Positions 57,900-64,000 of a DNA stretch of 64,000 bases are shown piece by piece. How positions within the stretch are numbered: the stretch's first letter is position 1; the number at the start of each line of letters is the position of its first letter. The notes under the pieces were generated by a model that saw only the letters and a list, made by a program, of their open reading frames with translations, was not told the origin of the DNA and made no database searches. The position numbers and the translations under genes are program-made. The DNA comes from Akanthomyces muscarius (Eukaryota; Ascomycota; Sordariomycetes; Hypocreales; Cordycipitaceae). The DNA lies in the NCBI RefSeq assembly GCF_028009165.1, contig NC_079243.1, forward strand, positions 4,712,001-4,776,000, in the 5' to 3' direction.

Positions 57900-60800
57900 C
57901 TGTCTATAAGAGAAGGAGACCCTAAACTAATTATAGTTATAATTAACGGATTTAATATATCTAACCTAACTATATTAATTTACTAACTCCTCTTAATAGA
58001 AGACAACACTACTATATAAACTAGTAAAACCACCCTACTCTACCTAGTACTTAACCCTATATATTAGGAATATATAATAATCTCTTAGGTATCGTACTTA
58101 TATAATAATTATAGACGACACCTATAGAAGAAACTTAAGTATAGATAGTTCCCGCGCTATAGTACCACTACTAACTATAGACTATACTTAGAAATTAATC
58201 TTAGACACTAGAAGATCTAGAAAAGAACTAGCTCTACCTTACTCTTTAAGAAAAATAAAAATAAGATATACTATATTAAGGATAATAACACCTATACTAT
58301 CCGCGCTATAACCTTACACTATAAAGAAGGGGGAAATAGTATAAGAATAAGAAGCGTACTTAGCTTACACTTAATTAATATAGAAGGCAGATAACCTAAC
58401 TATTACTAAAGCTCTAATAAAAGAAAACTAACTATCTTTAAAACATTTTAAAAGATAGACTAATAAGAGGAAGATACTAAATAGAAATTAGGAAAAGATA
58501 GCTATTACTAAACTCCTAACTGATTCCTTAATAGAGATCTAATAGGTCTTTATATACTATAAATATTAGTAGTACTATATACCTTATAATTACTATAAAA
58601 ATTATAAGAAGAAAGATTTAGGTAATAATTAATAGTGGAGTATAAGGAAACTTTATCTCGCTAAATCTTATTAATAAACTATAATTACCTTAGACTATAA
58701 AAGATAAGCCTTACTAACTTATAATTATAGAAGGATATATAGTAAAATTTAGCTAAAAAGTAGTTAATATAGAAGTAGTATAACTTTTAATTAATATATA
58801 AGGTATAAAATACTATATTACCTTAGATATTATAGTAATCTTAAAATACGATATTATATTAGGGATACCTTAGTTATAAGTAAGTAATCCCTAAGTTAAC
58901 TAGAGAATAGGCTAACTCTAATAGGATCTACTAGGATGTGATTATAATAATAAGAGCGGCTTATAAAGAGCACCCTAATTAAATTAAGACTAGCCTCTAG
59001 GAATATATATAATTACTAGAGAGCCTAAAGCTAGTATAATAGAGATTCCTAAGGAATACTTAAAGTATAGTAAGCTGTTTAGTAGAGAGCTAGAAATAGG
59101 ACTATTAGAGTATTTACACTAAGACTATAAGATTAAGCTCTAACTTAGTACTAAACTAATATTTAATAAAATATATCCCTAGAACCTTATATAAGATAAA
59201 GCTCTTAAAGAGTATCTAGATAAGATATTATAAAAGGGATATATATAACTATTAGAATCCCTAGTAGGATACCTAATCCTATAGGTATTAAAGAAAAACG
59301 GAAAGCTATAACTATATATTAACTATTAGTAACTTAATAAGATTATAATTAAAAACTAATATCTATTACTACTTATTATAGAGATATAAGATAAGCTTAG
59401 ATAAGCTAAGTGGTTTACTACCCTTAACCTAAAAGGAGCTTATAATCTAATTTATATAGCTAAGGGTTATAAGTAGAAAACCGCCTTTTAAACTATAAGA
59501 GGACACTTTAAGTATCTTATAATACTATTTAGCCTTACTAATATACTTATAACATTCTAAACTATAATTAATAATATTTTATAGAAATAGCTTAATAAAT
59601 TTATTATTATCTATCTTAATAATATCCTTATGTTCTTTAACATACTTAAGGAATATAAGAAATATATATATAAAGTACTATAGACACTATAAGATAATAA
59701 GCTCCTTATTAAGGTAGCTAAGAGTAAATTCTATTAATATAAAGTTAAATTCTTAAGATACGAAATTATACTAGGATAAATTAGGATAAGTCTATCTAAG
59801 ATTAAAGATGTTTAGAACTAGCTTATACTAACTAATATTAGAAAAGTAAGAGGATTCCTTAGATTTATAAACTTCTACTAACACTTTATCTGCGGATTTA
59901 GAGAAATTATAATTCCTCTTACTAACCTTATAAAGAAGAATAACGAATTCTAATAGACAGATAAAGAAGCTAACGCCTTCTAGGAACTAAAAGAGAAAAT
60001 CCTAAATAAGCTAGTTCTACTTATAGCTAATCCTAATAAACCCTTTAAAGTTAAAATAGACGCCTCTAACTACACGCTTAGCGGATAACTTAGATAATAA
60101 GATAACAAAGATTAACTTTACCTAGTTATATTCTTCTTAAAGAAACTTTATAGACTAGAATTAAACTATAATATATATAATAAAGAACTTATAGCTATTA
60201 TTAAAGCCTTTAAGGAATAGAAGTATTACCTAAAAGGAGTAAACTATAAGGTTAAGGTCTATACTAACTATAAGAACCTAACTTCTTTTATAACTATAAA
60301 AGATCTAAATAAATAATAGATTAGATAGTATAAAACCCTAATAGATTATAATTTTAAAATTATATATTATAAAGGATCTAAAAATAGAAGAGTAGATACG
60401 CTTAGCTAAAAAGAGGATTTAAAAACAGAATAGTAAGTAGATAATACACCCTTACTATACTAAACTAAGGATAGGAACTTTATACTAGGCACCTAAGAAA
60501 TCAATATAACTTAGTAAGTATAACTAGATAATATTTAGCTATAAAGAATTAAGTTAAGAATCTAAAGAGACTATCTAATAGACACTTAGAGATTAACCCT
60601 ATTTTTTATATAAAAAGAAAATAACTATTTCTATAACGATTAACTATACGTCCTAGCTGTATTATAAAAACAGCTTATAGAAGAAATATATATATATCCC
60701 CTATATAGATACTAAGGTGTTATAAAGATAATTAGTTAACTATAAAGATTATATAACTTCCCTAAAAGTAGGAAGATTATATAAGAAATTATTAGGAAAT

Positions 60801-61935
60801 ATAATATTTATAATAAAGTAAAGTTAATATAATACGTACCTTATAGTAAACTATAACTAATATTACTACCTAAAAGAGTATAATAAACTATTACTATAGA
60901 CTTTATTATTAAACTACTAAAGTCTAAAGAACCTATAATAGGAGCACTCTATAATAGTATCTTAGTTATTATAGATAAACTTATAAAGTATACCTACTAT
61001 ATTCCCTATATAGAATCTAGTAATACTAAAGACCTAATATATATATTCTTTAAAATAGTTATTACTTAATATAGATTACTAATAAAACTTATATTAGATT
61101 ATAATAAATTATTTATATTAAACTTCTAGAAATGCCTTATAGAAATAATAAAGATTAAGTAAAGCTTATCTATAGTATTCTACTTATAGTTAGATAGTTA
61201 GACTAAGATTCTAAATTAAATACTAGAATAATACCTATAAAGCTATATTAACTACTAGTAAGATAATTAGGTAGAATAGTTACTACTTATATAATAGGCT
61301 TATAATAGCTCTGAAATTAATAATATAAAAATATTACTATTTAAAGTAAATTATAGATTTAACCCTATTATTAAAATATATATAATATAGAATGTAAATA
61401 TACTAGTAGCTATAGTATATATAGTAATAATTATAGATATATAAAAACACTTATAATAAGAATAGATATTTTTATAAAACTATATAAAGTACTATATAGA
61501 TAAAAAGAGATTACTAGCACTAATCCTAGAGGAGGGATATAAAGTCTACCTTATATATAAAAACATTAAAATAAAGCGACCTAATAATAAACTTAACTAG
61601 AAGAAAATCAGACTATTCCTTATTAAACAAAAAATATTAAATACTAACTATAAACTATTATTACCTAATAGAATAAAGATCTATCCTATATTCTATATCT
61701 TATTACTTAAGAAAGTACTAGATGATATTATAGTTACTATAGATATTATTATAGAAAATAACGATATATATAAAATTAAATGAATACTTAAAGTATAAGG
61801 AAACTATAAGAAATATAAATATCTTATTAAATAGAAAGGATACCTAAACTCTAAGAACACCTAGGAACCTATTAAGAACCTTATAGGTTACTTAGACCTA
61901 CTTTAATAGTTTAATAAGTAACGTTCTACTTATTA
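57900..61935 (+). pseudogene. Pol remnant: protease, RT, RNase H, integrase, chromodomain
   Basis: Same-strand fragments in order: a VIINGF segment near the protease (57935); the RT catalytic box as IYLNNIL (about 59610; YLDDIL in live elements, both Asp now Asn); RNase H as KIDASNYTLSG (60055) and LNYNIYNKELIAIIKAFKE (60165-60225); integrase core as IDFIIKLLKSKEPIIGAL (60895) and LIKLILDYNKLF; and a chromodomain as YKYLIK-stop-KGYLNSKNT-stop-EPI (61810-61880). All are broken by RIP-type stops. The active-site Asp to Asn changes are G-to-A, again as expected of RIP. Confidence 0.85.
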
Positions 61936-62565
61936 AGTTCCTTTTTAGGTATCTATAATAAATCTAAGAAAATAACGTTCTAATCTACTATATCTATATA
62001 GCTAAAAGACTATACCTTTATTATAGCCTTTAACTTAGCTCGCTTAGACTTATTAAGTTTGTCTAGTGACTAAAGACTATACTTAACTATAGTGGAACTA
62101 TAAGTTATAAGAGACTTGTGTTGTTTTTATAGACGCTCTAGCTTAGCTAGCGCTTTAGAAGATTCTCGTTAAAGACGTTAAAGGAGAGTAACGGCCTCCT
62201 CCTCTTCGTAATATAAACATTAGGATTCTAAAATGATCTAATTAAGAGAAGATATTAGCACCTCTAAGCTATTATAAGAATAACCTTAATAGACATATTT
62301 CTTATAATAAGAAATACCTTCTATTATTTTATAAGAAAGCTTTTTAGAATAATAAAAAGAATAAGGTATAATAATAACTCTAAATTCTTTAATAATAGTA
62401 GCTAGTTTTAAGCGCTATTTAGTTTTAGTAAAATAAGGCTTAGTAATATAGTTAGATATAGTAAAGTATAATAATATAGGAGGAAGAAAGGACCTATAAA
62501 TGCGAAAGATAAGATAGGCTAGCTATATTAGTTTTAAGGATAAGACTAATAGGGGAGGAGTATTA
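61936..62565. other. Chromovirus 3' untranslated region
   Basis: Between the chromodomain end and the 3' LTR: no conserved coding sequence. It ends with the purine tract AGGGGAGGAG. Confidence 0.55.
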
Positions 62566-62985
62566 TATTATAAACTAGAATGTATATAAGGTAGACTAGG
62601 GAAGCGGCCTAAGGAGCGACTAGGCGGGCGCCTATAGGTCGCCCGATTAGGATGCTAAATTATATAACTAGATCACTGTGGATTATAGTGAGCTAATAGT
62701 AATCTAAGATAGCATTTTTATTAGATAGATTACTTAGGATTACTAGTAATCTAAGTGATCTAAGGAATATAATAGAGAGATAGATAGGTACTTAAAGAGG
62801 AGGTATTCTAGTAGCTAGGTAGTCTAGATCTCTATTAATTAATCTAAGTAATAGTTTCACTATTAAGAGTTCTACTCTTAACGAACACCTACGATACTGC
62901 TTAACGCGCTACCCTGTAGCTTTAAGCCTGACTTACTCTCTAAGAAACAGACCTACTGTGACTTAGTAAATAAGCTATCGTTACA
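62566..62985 (+). repeat. 3' LTR of the chromovirus
   Basis: 420 bp, ending CTATCGTTACA next to CTAAA. Its start reads TATTATAAACTAG, the G-to-A/C-to-T decayed form of TGTTACGAACTAG in the 5' LTR. Confidence 0.92.
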
Positions 62986-63044
62986 CTAAACTCTAAGAAT
63001 ACCTAGAAACCTATTAAAAACCTTATAAGTTATTTAGACCTACT
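62986..63044 (+). pseudogene. Right half-remnant of the older chromovirus copy
   Basis: CTAAACTCTAAGAATACCTA and the following ~40 bases match 61844-61903 in the element, mostly with C/T and G/A differences. This is the second half of the chromodomain interrupted by the insertion. Confidence 0.85.
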
Positions 63045-63492
63045 ATAATACCAGATAACACGCTTAATATATACACGCTATACTGCCCTTATATTATAAC
63101 TATAAAAGCCTAATACCCTATAATAGGTAGTAGAAAAATAACTTTTTTTCCCTTAATATAATATATTTTTAAAATACTATAATTAATTTATTATAAAGCC
63201 CTATATTTATAGGTAAGAATTACCCTTTCAGGTATCCTCTTTTAACCTATAAAAATAACTTATTATTAAGGCCCTTATTATAACATATAAAATATAAATT
63301 TAACCTATATAGAGTAACTTAACTTAAATTAACTTAATTCTTAAAGATTATAATTAATTACTTAAAGGCGCCTTTTATTATACTAATATTTAATATATAA
63401 CCCTTATAAAAGTAATACCTTAATATTAGAGTATATAGAATATTTTCTAAGTTAGTATATAGCTTTACTTAGTATTTATATTCCTAGAATTA
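63045..63492. repeat. Inverted-repeat arm, right
   Basis: Reverse complement of 54872-55312. This copy keeps more C and G at its left end (ACCAGATAACACGCTTAATA), so it is less decayed there. Confidence 0.8.
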
Positions 63493-64000
63493 TAATAGAG
63501 GTTATAGTAGGGAGATAACTTAAGAAGAGGATTATTAGAATTAATTATACCCTAAGAGCACTAAAAGAGCTACTATAATAAGAACCTAAGAACTTAAAGG
63601 GAATATAAAGCGATAAGAGACCTTAGGTACACCCTAGGAAATCTAAGTGAAGGATAGACTAAAGTTAGCTACACTCTAAAAATTAGGAATAATTAATTAG
63701 TCTCTAATTAATAGGGATAGCTTTATTACTATACTAGAAGATAACTAATAAAGACTAAGGTATAAGGGCCCTAGTTAGTTAGATATAATATAGGGTGTTA
63801 AGGTGTAAGAAATAATATAATATAAAGAAAGGGAAATATAAATAAAGAGAAAAAAGATAAGAAGTAATATCTAGTACTAGGTAGATAAGAAAAAAGGGTA
63901 TAAGAGGCGTAGATAACCTATAATAGTTAACCTTTTATCTTTTTCCTCTTAATTAATCGCTACTAAGATAGTACTATTATTACTCCTACCTTTATATATA
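63493..64000. other. AT-rich RIP-degraded DNA to window end
   Basis: Stops in all frames. No recognisable element or gene. Confidence 0.5.

Larger units (their letters stand above)
56279..62985 (+). mobile_element. Full-length Ty3/gypsy chromovirus, RIP-degraded
   Basis: 6707 bp with two 420-bp LTRs and a perfect 5-bp target duplication CTAAA (56274-56278 and 62986-62990). Order inside: gag (about 56880-57640), protease region, reverse transcriptase, RNase H, integrase, chromodomain; IN after RT places it in Metaviridae, and the chromodomain in the chromovirus branch. A purine-rich tract (AGGGGAGGAG, 62550-62560) precedes the 3' LTR, as expected for the polypurine primer. Every frame is full of TAG/TAA that fall where Gln, Trp or Arg codons are expected, the pattern left by RIP. 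No gene in it can be expressed. Confidence 0.93.

Overview
This window comes from a filamentous ascomycete, most likely a hypocrealean Sordariomycete. The evidence is short (about 50-220 bp) GT-AG introns with CTAAC-like branch points, compact intron-poor genes, fungus-restricted families (HET, RTA1-like, class I hydrophobin, SRPK-like kinase, Zn2Cys6 and bZIP regulators, KDM5 demethylase), and AT-rich blocks whose transposons carry the C-to-T/G-to-A decay left by repeat-induced point mutation (RIP). A bacterial-type cold-shock protein, small secreted cysteine-rich proteins and an RNase T1-like relic would suit an insect- or plant-associated Hypocreales, but the species cannot be named from the sequence.

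Layout. 0-5 kb: 3' end of a GT25-like glycosyltransferase, an RTA1-like membrane protein, a Tc1/mariner relic and a dehydrogenase relic. 4.8-9.1 kb: a long stretch without a recognisable gene, leading into a class I hydrophobin. 9.7-21.7 kb: conserved gene block with a secreted histidine-phosphatase-like protein, KDM5 histone demethylase, GTP cyclohydrolase I and a small secreted protein. 22.9-24.5 kb: a tandem pair of small three-exon genes, reconstructed here by hand, encoding 99- and 96-residue proteins with a shared RING-like Cys/His pattern; I do not recognise the family. 26.4-33.3 kb: accessory block with a broken ABCC transporter, a broken single-pass membrane protein and an intact GST-like gene. 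34.9-48.8 kb: an 8-cysteine secreted protein, TAF11, a bZIP regulator convergent with ACR3 arsenite efflux, an SRPK-like kinase, a bacterial-type cold-shock protein, a HET-domain protein and a Zn2Cys6 regulator with a splice-phase problem.

49-64 kb: two AT-rich, RIP-degraded islands (about 49.1-50.6 and 54.1-64.0 kb) enclose a GC-normal islet with a DUF3632-like gene, a truncated RNase T1-like gene and a small secreted protein. The second island holds a full-length Ty3/gypsy chromovirus (56279-62985: two 420-bp LTRs, CTAAA target duplication, gag to chromodomain). It is inserted inside the chromodomain of an older copy of its own family. A TIR-bearing MITE-like family occurs in both islands.

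The conserved genes (KDM5, GCH1, TAF11) serve housekeeping chromatin, pterin and transcription roles. ACR3, the ABC relic, GST and RTA1-like genes are detoxification or membrane-stress functions. The secreted proteins, HET gene and pseudogenes mark accessory, fast-turnover DNA. Intron boundaries were read by eye and are predictions.
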